Assembly (NCBI RefSeq): GCF_020215645.1
Contig: NZ_CP084058.1
Location: 11,462,501-11,526,500, forward strand
Direction: 5' to 3'
DNA: 64,000 bases
Source: Nonomuraea gerenzanensis
GTDB taxonomy: Bacteria > Actinomycetota > Actinomycetes > Streptosporangiales > Streptosporangiaceae
Shown piece after piece: positions 16,822 through 25,698 of this stretch; the first letter of the stretch is position 1; every line of letters begins with the position of its first letter. The position numbers and the translations under genes were made by a program. Under the pieces are notes generated by a model that worked only from the letters and a program-made list of their open reading frames with translations, was not told the DNA's origin and made no database searches.

Positions 16822-18752
16822 GGTTGTCCCCCCGGGTGGAAGCAGGCCCGCGCGTGATCGTGCTGATCTCCCGTCAGGGCCGGCGGCGCGGTGCGGCAGG
16901 CGGGGTCCGCGGCGGCGCAGCGGCCCGCGAAGCGGCAGCCAGGGCCGAAGTTCTGCGGCGCCGGAACCACGCCGGGCACCTGGTGCAGGCGCTTGGCCCC
17001 GCTCTCAAGGGAGAGCACCGAGCCGAGCAGGTTGCGCGCGTAGTGGTGCCGGGCGCCGGTGAAGAGTGAACCGGTGGTGCCGATCTCGGCGAGCTGGCCG
17101 GCGTACATGACGGCGATGCGGTGCACGAGCTGCCCGACCAGGCCGAGGTCGTGGGAGACCAGCACCATGGCGAAGCCGAGCTCGTCGCGGAGCCTGGCGA
17201 GCAGCTCGACGACCTGGGCCTGCACGGTCACGTCGAGTGCGGTGGTGGGTTCGTCGGCGACGAGCAGGCGCGGGTTCCGTGACAGCGCCATCGCGATGAG
17301 CACGCGCTGGCGCTGTCCTCCGGACAGCTCGTGCGGGTAGCTGCGCGGGGTGCGCCGCGGGTCCAGGCCGACGAGTTCGAGCAGTTCCTCCGGGGTACGG
17401 GTGCCTCCCCGCCTGGTGAGCTGCCGGAGCTGGGTGCCGACGAGGACCGAGGGGTTCAGCGACGACATGGCGTCCTGGTAGACCATGGCGATCTGCGGGC
17501 CGGAGATCGCCCGCCGCTCGCGGGGCGTCAGCTGAAGGATGTCCCGGCTGTCGTAGACGATGCGGCCGCTCACCTGCGCGGCGCGGGGCAGCAGCCCCAT
17601 GATCGCCAAGCTGGTGAGGCTCTTGCCGCAGCCGGACTCCCCCACCAGGCCGAGCGTCTCGCCGACGCGTACGTCGAAGGAGAGCCCCTGGACGACGGGA
17701 ACGTCCCCGTAGCGCTGCGGGAAGCGGATCGACAGGTCCTCGACGGACAGCAGCGGCTCGGCTTGCGGGGACAGCGGCGGCACGCGGGACGGGCGCTCCC
17801 GCGTCCGGAGGGCCAGCTTCGCCAGCGCGTCGTCGACCTCCGCCGCGGCGGGCCGCGGCGTGACGTCGGCGGCGCCGGCCGCCGGGGTCCGCCGTGCCGC
17901 GCGCGGGGCGGCCCAGGCGTCGGTGAGCCCTTCGGCCAGCAGGTTGAGCGCGAGCACCGTCACCAGGATGGCCAGGCCGGGGAAGAAGGTGGCCCACCAG
18001 CCGCCGGACAGCACGATCTGCCTGCCGTACGCGAGGACGTTGCCCCAGCTGGGCGCGGGGTCCTGGATGCCCGCGCCGATGAAGGAGAGGCTGGCCTCGA
18101 AGATGATCGCGTCGGCCACGAGCACGGTGGCGAAGACCATGACGGGTGCGGCGCAGTTGACGGCGACGTGCCTGATGAGGATGTGCGGGCGGGGCGCGCC
18201 GATCACCTTCTCGGCCGCGACGTAGTCCTCGCCGTACTGGGCCAGGACGTTGGCCCGGACCACGCGGGTGAGCTGCGGCACGTACAGGAACGCGATCGTG
18301 CCGATCAGTACCGGGAGGTTGCGGCCGAACACCGCCACCAGCACCGCGGCCAGTGCGATGCCGGGAAACGCCATGATCACGTCGAGGACGCGCATGATGC
18401 CCTCGTTGACGGCCTTGCGCGAGGTGGCGGCGAGGCTGCCGAGCACCGCGCCGGCCAGCACGGCCAGCGCGGTGGCTCCCAGGCCGATGAGCAGCGACGA
18501 TCGGGCGCCGTAGGCGATCCTGGCGAACACGTCCCGCCCGGCGCGGTCGGTGCCGAGCCAGTGCTCGCCGCCGGGCGGGGTGGCGGGCGTGCCGGTCGCG
18601 AGCGGGTCACCGGCGAGGAACGGCGCCAGCACGGCGAAGAGCGCGACCGCGGCGAGCACGGCGAGGGAGATGACGGTGACCGGCGAGAGCCGGGTGAAGT
18701 GGATGCCGGGCCGGGACAGGCGGCTGGTGAGTCGTGCTCTGAGCATGCTCAC
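16818..18752 (-). CDS. Fused permease-ATPase of oligopeptide-type ABC transporter
   Basis: 644 residues, fusion of a DppC-type permease (residues about 1-290: TM segments, LGTDRAGRDVFARIAYG, the EAA-loop region DYVAAEKVIGAP, and SFIGAGIQDPAPSWG) with a DppD-type ATPase (about 345-640: GESGCGKS, LSGGQRQRVLIAMAL, LLVADEPTTALD, and a terminal cysteine segment GCRFAGRC). A 50-residue Ala/Pro-rich linker joins them. Such permease/ATPase fusions are known in actinobacteria. GTG 18752 overlaps the upstream permease stop. It should form the membrane and motor part with the other permease and ATPase. Confidence 0.9.
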   Translation of the reverse strand: MSMLRARLTSRLSRPGIHFTRLSPVTVISLAVLAAVALFAVLAPFLAGDPLATGTPATPPGGEHWLGTDRAGRDVFARIAYGARSSLLIGLGATALAVLAGAVLGSLAATSRKAVNEGIMRVLDVIMAFPGIALAAVLVAVFGRNLPVLIGTIAFLYVPQLTRVVRANVLAQYGEDYVAAEKVIGAPRPHILIRHVAVNCAAPVMVFATVLVADAIIFEASLSFIGAGIQDPAPSWGNVLAYGRQIVLSGGWWATFFPGLAILVTVLALNLLAEGLTDAWAAPRAARRTPAAGAADVTPRPAAAEVDDALAKLALRTRERPSRVPPLSPQAEPLLSVEDLSIRFPQRYGDVPVVQGLSFDVRVGETLGLVGESGCGKSLTSLAIMGLLPRAAQVSGRIVYDSRDILQLTPRERRAISGPQIAMVYQDAMSSLNPSVLVGTQLRQLTRRGGTRTPEELLELVGLDPRRTPRSYPHELSGGQRQRVLIAMALSRNPRLLVADEPTTALDVTVQAQVVELLARLRDELGFAMVLVSHDLGLVGQLVHRIAVMYAGQLAEIGTTGSLFTGARHHYARNLLGSVLSLESGAKRLHQVPGVVPAPQNFGPGCRFAGRCAAADPACRTAPPALTGDQHDHARACFHPGGQP

Positions 18753-19699
18753 ACCACCCTGATCCGCGGGTTGACGACGAGATAGAGCAGATCGACGACG
18801 AGGTTCACGACGAGGAACGCCAGCGCGATCGTCAGCACCGCACCCTGGACCAGGGCCACGTCGCCGTTGGTGACGCCTTCGAGGATGAGCTTGCCCATGC
18901 CGGGCAGGTCGAAGATCGTCTCGATGACCACGGCGCCGCTCAGCAGGTATCCCACGCGCAGGCCGAGCACGGTGAGCGGCGTGATGAGCGCGTTGCGCAG
19001 CGCGCCGCGTACGACGATGGCGCGGGGCAGGCCGTTGCCGGTGGCGGTGCGTACGTAGTCCTTGTCCAGCTCCTCCACCATGGACGTACGCACCAGGCGC
19101 GACAGTGATGCCGCCGCCGGGACCGCGATGGCCAGCGCGGGAAGGGCGAGCGACAGCAGCCAGCCGCCGATGGAGTCGGCGGGGTTGACGTAGCCGCCGG
19201 TCGGGAAGATCTCGAGGTTGAGCGCGAACTCCTGGATGAGCAGGATGCCCAGCCAGAACGCCGGCATGGCGACGCCCGCGATGGACAGCACGCGGGTCAC
19301 CTGGTCGGGCCACCGGTCGCGGTGGAGCGCGCCGGTGACTCCGAGTGCCAGGGCGCCCGCGACGGCGAGCACCAGGCCCAGCACAGTGAGCTGGATCGTG
19401 AGCGGGAAGGCCGTCACGACCCGGTCGATCACCGGGGCGGCGGGAGGCGCGGTGTAGCCCAGGTCGCCCCGCACGAGCTGCCCGAGGAAGCGGACGTATC
19501 TCACGGGCAGGGCGTCGTCGAGCCCGTGTTCGGCCCGGTAGGCGGCGCGGGCCTCGGGGCTCGCGCCGTCGCCCAGGGCGTTGTACGCCGGATCGTTGGG
19601 CGAGAACTGCAGGACCACGAAGACGAGCAGGGTGACGCCCAGGAGCATGAGCGGCAGGCTCACCAGCCGTTTCGCGGTCAGCCTGAGGAATGCGAACAT
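18749..19699 (-). CDS. ABC transporter permease (DppB-like)
   Basis: 316 residues, about six TM segments, starting MFAFLRLTAKRLVSLPLMLL. It carries the BPD_transp_1 EAA loop (DYVRTATGNGLPRAIVVRGA) and the typical ETIFDLPGMGKLILEGVTNG. Start ATG 19699 lies 22 bp after the substrate-binding-protein gene. It is the obligate partner of the DppC-like permease encoded downstream. Confidence 0.9.
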   Translation of the reverse strand: MFAFLRLTAKRLVSLPLMLLGVTLLVFVVLQFSPNDPAYNALGDGASPEARAAYRAEHGLDDALPVRYVRFLGQLVRGDLGYTAPPAAPVIDRVVTAFPLTIQLTVLGLVLAVAGALALGVTGALHRDRWPDQVTRVLSIAGVAMPAFWLGILLIQEFALNLEIFPTGGYVNPADSIGGWLLSLALPALAIAVPAAASLSRLVRTSMVEELDKDYVRTATGNGLPRAIVVRGALRNALITPLTVLGLRVGYLLSGAVVIETIFDLPGMGKLILEGVTNGDVALVQGAVLTIALAFLVVNLVVDLLYLVVNPRIRVV

Positions 19700-19721
19700 G
19701 GTGCTTTCCGTCGGAAGCGGA

Positions 19722-21311
19722 TCAGAGGCGGGCGACGTCGAGGAACGACAGGCCCGTGGTCGGGATGGGCTTGAAGCCGGACAGCGTCTTGTCGTCCCAG
19801 GCGGTGGGCAGCTTGCGGTGCAGGATCGGGTAGAGCGGCACCTCCTCCGAGATGAGGTCGACCGCCTGCCCCCACAGTTTCTTCTGCTCGGCGGCGTCGC
19901 CGGTCCGCACCGCCTCATCGAGCAGCTCCAGCAGTTGCTTGGCCTCGGCGCTCTCACTCCAGCGGTAGCGCTTGGCCGGCCAGGTGCCGTCGTAGAACCA
20001 GCGCAGCAGCAGGTCCATGTCATTGCCGAAGACCGAGGGGTCGCCGGGCGCCACCAGGACCTGGAACGTGCCCGGGTCGATCTTGTTGGTGTACTGGCCG
20101 CCCGACTGGCCGATGTCGAGCGTGGTGCTCACGCCGACGGCGTCCCAGGACTCCTTGATGATCGGCACGATGTCCTTCACCCAGCCGGTGTCGGTGGTCA
20201 CCATGCTGACCTGCAGATTCTCGACTCCCGCCGCCTTCAGCAGGTCCTTGGCCCTGCCGGGGTCGTAGCCGTAGACGGTGGCCGCCCGCGCGTACGCCGG
20301 GTGCGTCTCCTGGACGTAGCCGGTCGCCGGGGCGGCGTTGCCGAGCATGCCGGTCCGGATGACCTTGTCCTTGTCGATGGCGTAGTGCAGCGCCTGGCGC
20401 ACCCGCTTGTCGTCGAAGGGCTTCTGGGCGCAGTTGAACATGAGGAAGAGCAGGCCGAAGGACTGGACCGCCTCCAGCTTGCGCTTCTCGGCCACCTTCG
20501 CGACGTCGAGGTACGGGACGTCCTCGATCGCCACGACCCGGCCGGACTCCAGCGCGGTGACGCGGGCGGACGGATCGGACAGCAGCCGCCAGGTCATGCT
20601 CTTGACCTTGGCCGGACGGGAGCCGTTGTACTTGTCCCACCGCTCGAAAACGATCTTGTCTTCCTTGGTGGCCTCGACGAGGCGGTAGGGGCCCGAGCCC
20701 ACCGGCCGGGCGTCGAAGGCGGCCTTGTCCTTCTCCACGACCGCCTTCGGCACGACCTTGATGACCGCGAGCCGCTCCTTGAGCAGCGGGAACGCGTGCT
20801 TGAGCGTGATCTCCACGGTGGTGTCGTCCACGGCGGTCACCCCCGACACGAACGGGATGAACTGCACCATGAGCGAGGCGTTGGCCGGGTCCAGCACCCG
20901 CTGGAAGCTGAAGGCCACGTCCGCGGCCGTCACCGGCGAGCCGTCGTGGAAGGTGGCGCCCTGGCGCAGGGTGACCTTGACGGTGGTGTCGTCGACCTGT
21001 TGCGGCTCACCCGCGGCGAGGGCCGGGTAGGGCTCGCGCGTGACCGGGTCCAGGTCGAACAACGCCTCGAACACGTGCAGGTTGGCAGCGACGGGCGTGG
21101 CACCCGAGGAGGTCATCGGATCGAATCCGGTGGACAGCGCGTAGGAGATGCCGGCCTCGATGCTGTCGGTGGCAGCCGGAGCCGCACTGCCGGTGGAGGC
21201 GGGGCCGGAGCACGCGGCGAGCGAGCCGGTGAAAGCGGTGGCGGCGCTTACGGCCCCCACGAGCCGCAGGAAGTCGCGGCGGTTGACGGACGCGGCGACG
21301 AGGTCGCGCAT
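19722..21311 (-). CDS. ABC substrate-binding lipoprotein, family 5
   Basis: 529 residues. N-terminus NRRDFLRLVGAVSAATAFTG is a twin-arginine-type signal ending in a lipobox (LAAC), so it is an exported membrane-anchored lipoprotein. The SBP_bac_5 fold is shown by VTLRQGATFHDGSPVTAADV and VRQALHYAIDKDKVI. ATG 21311 follows GAGGGG with good spacing. It is the first gene of the minus-strand operon leading to nanE. The candidate operator at 21370-21384 lies about 60 bp upstream. Sialic acid or a sialoside is the expected ligand, by context. Confidence 0.88.
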   Translation of the reverse strand: MRDLVAASVNRRDFLRLVGAVSAATAFTGSLAACSGPASTGSAAPAATDSIEAGISYALSTGFDPMTSSGATPVAANLHVFEALFDLDPVTREPYPALAAGEPQQVDDTTVKVTLRQGATFHDGSPVTAADVAFSFQRVLDPANASLMVQFIPFVSGVTAVDDTTVEITLKHAFPLLKERLAVIKVVPKAVVEKDKAAFDARPVGSGPYRLVEATKEDKIVFERWDKYNGSRPAKVKSMTWRLLSDPSARVTALESGRVVAIEDVPYLDVAKVAEKRKLEAVQSFGLLFLMFNCAQKPFDDKRVRQALHYAIDKDKVIRTGMLGNAAPATGYVQETHPAYARAATVYGYDPGRAKDLLKAAGVENLQVSMVTTDTGWVKDIVPIIKESWDAVGVSTTLDIGQSGGQYTNKIDPGTFQVLVAPGDPSVFGNDMDLLLRWFYDGTWPAKRYRWSESAEAKQLLELLDEAVRTGDAAEQKKLWGQAVDLISEEVPLYPILHRKLPTAWDDKTLSGFKPIPTTGLSFLDVARL

Positions 21312-21369
21312 GGCGTCCCCTCTCATGTGATCGTGCGGTTCCGGGTGTCACGCAAGGGCGAAGGGCATA

Positions 21370-21384
21370 CGATGTCTGACGTCC
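21370..21384. promoter_or_regulatory. Candidate NanR-type operator, site 1
   Basis: CGATGTCTGACGTCC in the 119-bp divergent region between the ABC/nan operon and the FadR-type regulator gene. It shares the exact 11-mer GTCTGACGTCC with site 2 upstream of the sialidase gene. Imperfect dyad (5 of 7 arm positions) centred on the same T as site 2. Confidence 0.6.
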
Positions 21385-21430
21385 TAGGTGGTGTGCGGCA
21401 ATGTAGACGACCGATGAACGAAAGGGCAAG

Positions 21431-22162
21431 ATGTCAACCGTGATCGACCCCATCTCGCGATCCGCTCGCAGTGCGCAGCTCCGCCCGCGCGAGGTGGCAG
21501 AGCGCATCAAGCAGTACATCCTGCAGAACCGCCTCAAGCCCGGAGACGCCCTGCCCACCGAGCTGGAGCTGTGCGCCGCCGTAGGGGCGAGCCGCTCCAG
21601 CGTGCGTGAGGCGATCAGGATCCTCACCGCGCTCGACATCGTCGAGGTACGCCACGGGTACGGCACCTACGTCGGCAGATTGTCGCTCGCCGCGCTGGTC
21701 GAGAGCCTCACCTTCCGCGGCCTGCTGAGCCGCGACGACGACTTCCGCGTGCTGGCCGAGCTGATCGAGGTGCGCCAGACCCTGGAGCAGGGGCTGGCGG
21801 CCGCCATCACCTCCGCCCTCGACCAGGACCTGCACCAGGAGCTGGGCCGGCTCGCCGACCAGATGGACGAACGCGCCCGCGCGGGCCAGACGTTCATCGA
21901 GCAGGACCGCGAGTTCCACCTGCTGCTCATGAAGCCACTCGGCAACGAGCTGGTCGCCCAGCTCACGGCCGCGTTCTGGGACGTGCACGCCATCGTCGCG
22001 CCCGCGCTGCACACCACGCCCGCCTCGGTGCGCGAGACCGTCGCCGCCCATCACGCGATCGTCGAGGCGCTGTTCACCCGGGACCTGGACCGGTTCACCG
22101 AGGCCATCGCCGCGCACTACGCCCCGGTCCGGCGGCATCTGAAGGAGAACCGCGGGCTCTGA
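21431..22162 (+). CDS. FadR-subfamily GntR regulator, probable NanR
   Basis: 243 residues. N-terminal winged helix (PREVAERIKQYILQNRLKPG, DALPTELELCAAVGASRSSV, REAIRILTALDIVEVRHGYG) followed by an all-helical FCD effector domain with metal-binding candidates (D/R in EVRQTLEQ, the His of EFHLL, and the paired His of AAHHAIVEAL). FadR/NanR proteins repress catabolic operons and release DNA on binding a metabolite. It lies divergent from the transporter operon and upstream of the sialidase gene, with candidate sites at 21370-21384 and 22198-22212. Confidence 0.88.
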   Translation: MSTVIDPISRSARSAQLRPREVAERIKQYILQNRLKPGDALPTELELCAAVGASRSSVREAIRILTALDIVEVRHGYGTYVGRLSLAALVESLTFRGLLSRDDDFRVLAELIEVRQTLEQGLAAAITSALDQDLHQELGRLADQMDERARAGQTFIEQDREFHLLLMKPLGNELVAQLTAAFWDVHAIVAPALHTTPASVRETVAAHHAIVEALFTRDLDRFTEAIAAHYAPVRRHLKENRGL

Positions 22163-22197
22163 CCGTTGACGGGATGCAAGCGGAGGCTTACGGTACA

Positions 22198-22212
22198 GGA
22201 CGTCTGACGTCC
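22198..22212. promoter_or_regulatory. Candidate NanR-type operator, site 2
   Basis: GGACGTC-T-GACGTCC, a perfect 7-bp inverted repeat around one T, 40 bp upstream of the sialidase start. Shares GTCTGACGTCC with site 1. A site downstream of the regulator gene and directly in front of the sialidase gene suggests the same repressor controls the secreted enzyme. Confidence 0.65.
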
Positions 22213-22251
22213 GATGCCCTTCTCCTCTTGTCGAAGGAGTGATCGACCGCT

Positions 22252-23763
22252 GTGACATCCATGCCCGTCTCAACCTTCCTGCGCCGAGCCCTGTCCGTCG
22301 TCGTGGCCCTCGTCCTGTCCATCGTGACCGCCACCGCCCTCACCCCCTTCCCCGCCTCGGCGGACGCCTCCGGCATCTCGGCGACCGTCGGATTCGACTG
22401 CACCGACAGCCGCCTCCAGCTCATCCTGGACAACCGCACCACCGCGACGAAGACGTTCACGATCACCTGGCCGGGCCGGACCGGCTCGCCCTGGACCCGT
22501 ACCGTCGCCTCCGGCGGCAACACGCTGCTGTACTGGACGGTCCCGGCCGGCACGCCGTACACCCTGCGGACCGTGACGGACGGATTCGACACCACCCGCT
22601 CCGGCACCGCCCGCTGCGGCCTGGCCGCGGGCACGCCGCAGCTGAACTCGGCAGCCCTGCTGCGCACCAGCACCGTGATCACCGGGCTCAACGGCCCCGG
22701 TGGGCTCTACAACGGCACCGCGAAGTCGGTGCGCATCCCCGGCATGGCGGTCACCGGCAACGGCACGATCATCGCGGTCGCCGACGCCCGCGTCGACGGC
22801 TCCTACGACCTGGGCGGCGGCACCAACAACATCCAGATCGCGATGACGCGCAGCACGGACAACGGCCTGACCTGGCAACCACCGCGCGTCATCCATCACC
22901 CGGCCACGACCTCCGAGGGCGCGGGCGACCCGAGCGTACTCGTCGACCGCTCGACCGGAGCCGTCTACGTCTTCTACACCTACTCGCCACGGCCGGGCAT
23001 CAGCTTCTGGTCGGCCGCATCCGGCTCCAACGCCGCGAACGACCCCGCCAGCCTGCACATCCAGTACGTCAAGAGCACCGACCACGGCCTCACATGGAGC
23101 GCCCCCGTGGAGCTCAACCCGTCGGTGAAGGACCCCGGCTGGCGGCAACTGTTCGCCTCCTCCGGGCACGGCATCCAGACCAGCACCGGCCGGCTCGTGC
23201 AGCCGATCGTCTACCGCGACGCCGCCGGAACCAGCCACGCCGCCAACATCTACAGCGACGACCACGGGCAGACCTGGCAACGCGGATCCTCGGCGTCCGG
23301 TGGCGTGAACGAGAGCAAGGCGGTGGAGCGGAGCACCGGCGCCGTCACGCAGAACATGCGCCACAACTCCATCCGCGCCCGCCACCTGGCCACCTCCACC
23401 GACGGCGGCCGCACTTTCGGCGCCGCCACCGCGAGCCCGGTGCTCAGCGACCCCCTGTGCAACGCCGACGAGACGTCCTACCTCACGCCCGCGCAACGTG
23501 GCGCGAACGGCGCGCCCCTCCGCACCGCCACCGCCCTCTACAGCGGCAACGCCCACCCGACCGCCCGCAGCGACCTGACCGTCCGCCTGTCCACCGACGA
23601 CGGCGCCAGCTGGCCGGCCAGAGCCCTGATCAAGCCGGGCGCGGCAGGCTACTCCACCATGGCCGTGCTCTCGAACGGCCAGATCGGCGCGCTGTACGAG
23701 ATCGGAGACACCGGCGGCATCGTCTTCGCCCGGTTCACGCTCGACTGGCTGCGGACCGCCTGA
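22252..23763 (+). CDS. Secreted exo-alpha-sialidase (neuraminidase)
   Basis: 503 residues. Sec signal peptide (RRALSVVVALVLSIVTATAL, then PASA). A small beta domain precedes a six-bladed propeller starting at KSVRIPGMAV (the RIP arginine). Five Asp-boxes are visible: STDNGLTW, STDHGLTW, SDDHGQTW, STDGGRTF and STDDGASW. IGALYEIGD carries the Glu that polarises the nucleophilic Tyr in GH33. It releases terminal sialic acid outside the cell for the transporter encoded next to it. GTG 22252 has AAGGAG 12 nt upstream; ATG 22261 is an alternative. Confidence 0.93.
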   Translation: MTSMPVSTFLRRALSVVVALVLSIVTATALTPFPASADASGISATVGFDCTDSRLQLILDNRTTATKTFTITWPGRTGSPWTRTVASGGNTLLYWTVPAGTPYTLRTVTDGFDTTRSGTARCGLAAGTPQLNSAALLRTSTVITGLNGPGGLYNGTAKSVRIPGMAVTGNGTIIAVADARVDGSYDLGGGTNNIQIAMTRSTDNGLTWQPPRVIHHPATTSEGAGDPSVLVDRSTGAVYVFYTYSPRPGISFWSAASGSNAANDPASLHIQYVKSTDHGLTWSAPVELNPSVKDPGWRQLFASSGHGIQTSTGRLVQPIVYRDAAGTSHAANIYSDDHGQTWQRGSSASGGVNESKAVERSTGAVTQNMRHNSIRARHLATSTDGGRTFGAATASPVLSDPLCNADETSYLTPAQRGANGAPLRTATALYSGNAHPTARSDLTVRLSTDDGASWPARALIKPGAAGYSTMAVLSNGQIGALYEIGDTGGIVFARFTLDWLRTA

Positions 23764-23770
23764 CCCCGAT

Positions 23771-23796
23771 CGCCCGCGGCCATCCAGCCGCGGGCG
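23771..23796 (+). terminator. Hairpin terminator after sialidase gene
   Basis: CGCCCGCGGC (23771-23780), 6-nt loop CATCCA, GCCGCGGGCG (23787-23796): perfect 10-bp stem, 8 bp beyond the stop codon. Confidence 0.75.
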
Positions 23797-24007
23797 TCCG
23801 GCGGTACGCCGGGTGCAGGATCCCGGCCGGCACGACAACGGCCGTCGTGGTCGTCCACCGGATCCGCCGATCCGACCCGATCGCTCCCGCCGGCCGTGTC
23901 CTGCCCGCACCAGCACGTCCGGGCGGATACGCGCGCGACCGCCGACCGGACGGCGCAGCCGAAACTTCGCCAGGTCCGCCGTCCCGACTGGCCATGTACG
24001 TGGGAAT

Positions 24008-24071
24008 GGTCAAGGGGCGCCATCGGCCCCATGGTCGCTCGTCGGATGGTCTTCGGCGCCTGCTACGGCAT
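24008..24071 (+). repeat. Third, degenerate copy of att-flank repeat
   Basis: GGTCAAGGGGCGCCATCGGC...GGTCGCTCGTCGGATGGTCT...TACGGCA aligns with 2958-3022 and 6862-6925, including the paired GCTC arm motif, but no tRNA segment follows. It suggests a further integration or excision scar far from the island. Confidence 0.55.
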
Positions 24072-24079
24072 GGCGGCGG

Positions 24080-24119
24080 GCGGCAGTGCGGCAGTACGGC
24101 AGTGCGGCAGTGCGGCAGT
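24080..24119. repeat. Five 8-bp tandem repeats
   Basis: GCGGCAGT five times, with ACGGCAGT as the third unit. Directly follows the degenerate att-flank copy. Not in a gene. Confidence 0.85.
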
Positions 24120-24182
24120 GCGATGGAATGCGCGGGCGCGGTAGTTCATCTCGATCCGGCCGAGTGTGCTTCGCCGCGCCGC

Positions 24183-24845
24183 TCAGAGGCGGCAGCTGAT
24201 CTCCATGCCGTCCTCGACGGGGAACGTCACGCTCTGGTACCCGTTCGCGGGGTCGCGTACGTAGTCCAGGTACGGCCGCAGGCTGCTCAGGCCGACGTCG
24301 TCGGCCACGACGAGTGTGCCGGGCCGCAGACCCGGCTCGAGAAGCCGCAGGACGGGCAGGCACAGCTCTTTCCAGCCGTCCAGCAGGACGAAGTCCGCGG
24401 GGTCGTCGAGGCCGCGAAGGGTGTCGCGGGCGTCTCCCTCCAGCATGGTGATCAGGTCGTCCAGGCCGGTCTCGGTGAAGGTCCGGCGGGCTGCGGCGAT
24501 CTTGTCCTTGCTGAGTTCCGTGGTGATGACCCGTCCGGTGCCGTTGTCCCGTACGGCCGCGGCCAGGTACAGCGTGGAGATCCCGAAGGACATGCCGAAC
24601 TCGACGACCGTGGCCGGGCGGACGGCCCGGACCAGGTTGTACAGCAGTTCCCCGCCTCTGGCGGAGATCGGCATGTAGACCTCCGCCACGGCGTCGGCCT
24701 GCTCCTGGGGCGTCAGCGCCGCGAACCCGCCGGGCAGCTGCGCGCTGACGCGCGCGGCAGTGACCTCGTCCTGCTCGGCTCGCTCGAACATCCGGCCGAG
24801 GGCTGCCTCGATGCGGGGGTCGGCAAGCGTGTGGGTGGGTGTCAT
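24183..24845 (-). CDS. SAM-dependent O-methyltransferase
   Basis: 220 residues, class I Rossmann methyltransferase of the catechol/caffeoyl-CoA O-methyltransferase type. VVEFGMSFGISTLYLA is motif I, VITTELSKDKIAAARR follows, FVLLDGWKELCLPVLRLLEP has the metal/SAM-region Asp, and GTLVVADDVG is the post-motif strand with paired Asp. Small-molecule substrate unknown. Divergent from a TetR gene with a 12-bp palindrome in the 66-bp gap, so probably its target. Confidence 0.88.
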   Translation of the reverse strand: MTPTHTLADPRIEAALGRMFERAEQDEVTAARVSAQLPGGFAALTPQEQADAVAEVYMPISARGGELLYNLVRAVRPATVVEFGMSFGISTLYLAAAVRDNGTGRVITTELSKDKIAAARRTFTETGLDDLITMLEGDARDTLRGLDDPADFVLLDGWKELCLPVLRLLEPGLRPGTLVVADDVGLSSLRPYLDYVRDPANGYQSVTFPVEDGMEISCRL

Positions 24846-24860
24846 GGACGCTAGAGTAGA

Positions 24861-24872
24861 CGCAACGTTGCG
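24861..24872. promoter_or_regulatory. Palindromic TetR operator candidate
   Basis: CGCAACGTTGCG, perfect 12-bp palindrome in the 66-bp divergent gap between the O-methyltransferase and TetR genes. The position fits a site controlling both. Confidence 0.55.
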
Positions 24873-24911
24873 ACTTTTCTAGGGGCGATACCCTGACCGA
24901 CGGGAGGCGAA

Positions 24912-25562
24912 ATGGCACCTACGACAAGCGCCGCCGAGGCGGGCGGCACCGGCGGATCAGAGCGGCGTCACCACGGCAACCGGCACGGACGCAGCGAACA
25001 GGCCCGGCTGGCAGTGCTGCAGGTGGCCGACGGCCTGCTCGTCGAGAAGGGTTTCGCCGGCGTCACGATGGAGGGCATCGCCGCACGGGCCGGGGTGGCC
25101 AAGCAGACCATCTACCGCTGGTGGAAGAGTAAGAGCGACGTCCTGATGGACGCCTTCCTCCAGGACGCGGCCGAGGACCTCACGGCTCCCGATTCCGGCG
25201 ACATCGCCCGCGACCTGCGCGACTATCTGCGCCGACTGGCGTGGTTCCTCAGCGAGTCCGACCCCGGCGCCGTCTTCAAGGCGCTGATCGCCCAGGCGCA
25301 GCACGACCCGGTGTTCGCCCAGGACTTCCGGTCCCGATACCTCGACGGGCAACGCCGCCGCGACCGCCTGCCGTTGGAGCGGGCCGTGGACAGGGGTCAG
25401 CTGCCCGCGGACCTCGACCTGGCGGCCGAGACGGACCAGCTCGTAGGCCCTCTCTACTACCGCGTGCTGGTGACCGACGAACCGATCAGCCACGAATTCA
25501 CCGACGGGCTCGTCGACGCGTTCCTCCGACGGCACAAGCCGACGACGCGGACGGAGTCCTGA
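24912..25562 (+). CDS. TetR-family regulator
   Basis: 216 residues. The N-terminal HTH is clear: VADGLLVEKGFAGVTMEGIA and ARAGVAKQTIYRWWKSKSDV. A His/Arg-rich leader (ERRHHGNRHGRSEQAR) precedes it. The C-terminal ligand domain (ESDPGAVFKALIAQAQHDPV) is of the TetR_C_11-like type. Probably represses the divergent methyltransferase gene through the palindrome at 24861-24872. Confidence 0.9.
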   Translation: MAPTTSAAEAGGTGGSERRHHGNRHGRSEQARLAVLQVADGLLVEKGFAGVTMEGIAARAGVAKQTIYRWWKSKSDVLMDAFLQDAAEDLTAPDSGDIARDLRDYLRRLAWFLSESDPGAVFKALIAQAQHDPVFAQDFRSRYLDGQRRRDRLPLERAVDRGQLPADLDLAAETDQLVGPLYYRVLVTDEPISHEFTDGLVDAFLRRHKPTTRTES

Positions 25563-25612
25563 CCGATCAGGACACCCAGGGACCGTTGGATGTCGTGATC
25601 AATGCTTCCGAT

Positions 25613-25640
25613 CCGGATCCCGCCCGGAGGGCGGATCCGG
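25613..25640. terminator. Hairpin between convergent genes
   Basis: CCGGATCCCGCCC (25613-25625), 3-nt loop GGA, GGGCGGATCCGG (25629-25640): a 12-bp stem with one bulged C, 50 bp after the TetR stop. Could serve both directions. Confidence 0.6.
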
Positions 25641-25698
25641 CAGGAAGACGAGCGTGACGCGCATTCTTGGAAGCCTCACGTCGGCCCGGCGACACCAG

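Larger units (their letters stand above)
23797..24182. other. Intergenic debris between convergent genes
   Basis: 386 bp with no supported gene. It includes a degenerate copy of the att-flank repeat (24008-24071) and an 8-bp tandem repeat (24080-24119). Confidence 0.5.

Noticed and set aside
17331..18785. Plus-strand 484-codon frame opposite the ABC transporter
   Set aside because: Antisense shadow of the fused permease-ATPase gene, with Gly/Arg/Asp-rich composition.
22239..24854. Very long plus-strand frame across sialidase and methyltransferase genes
   Set aside because: It is the shadow of the sialidase gene in another frame: Arg/Pro/His-rich with no domain.
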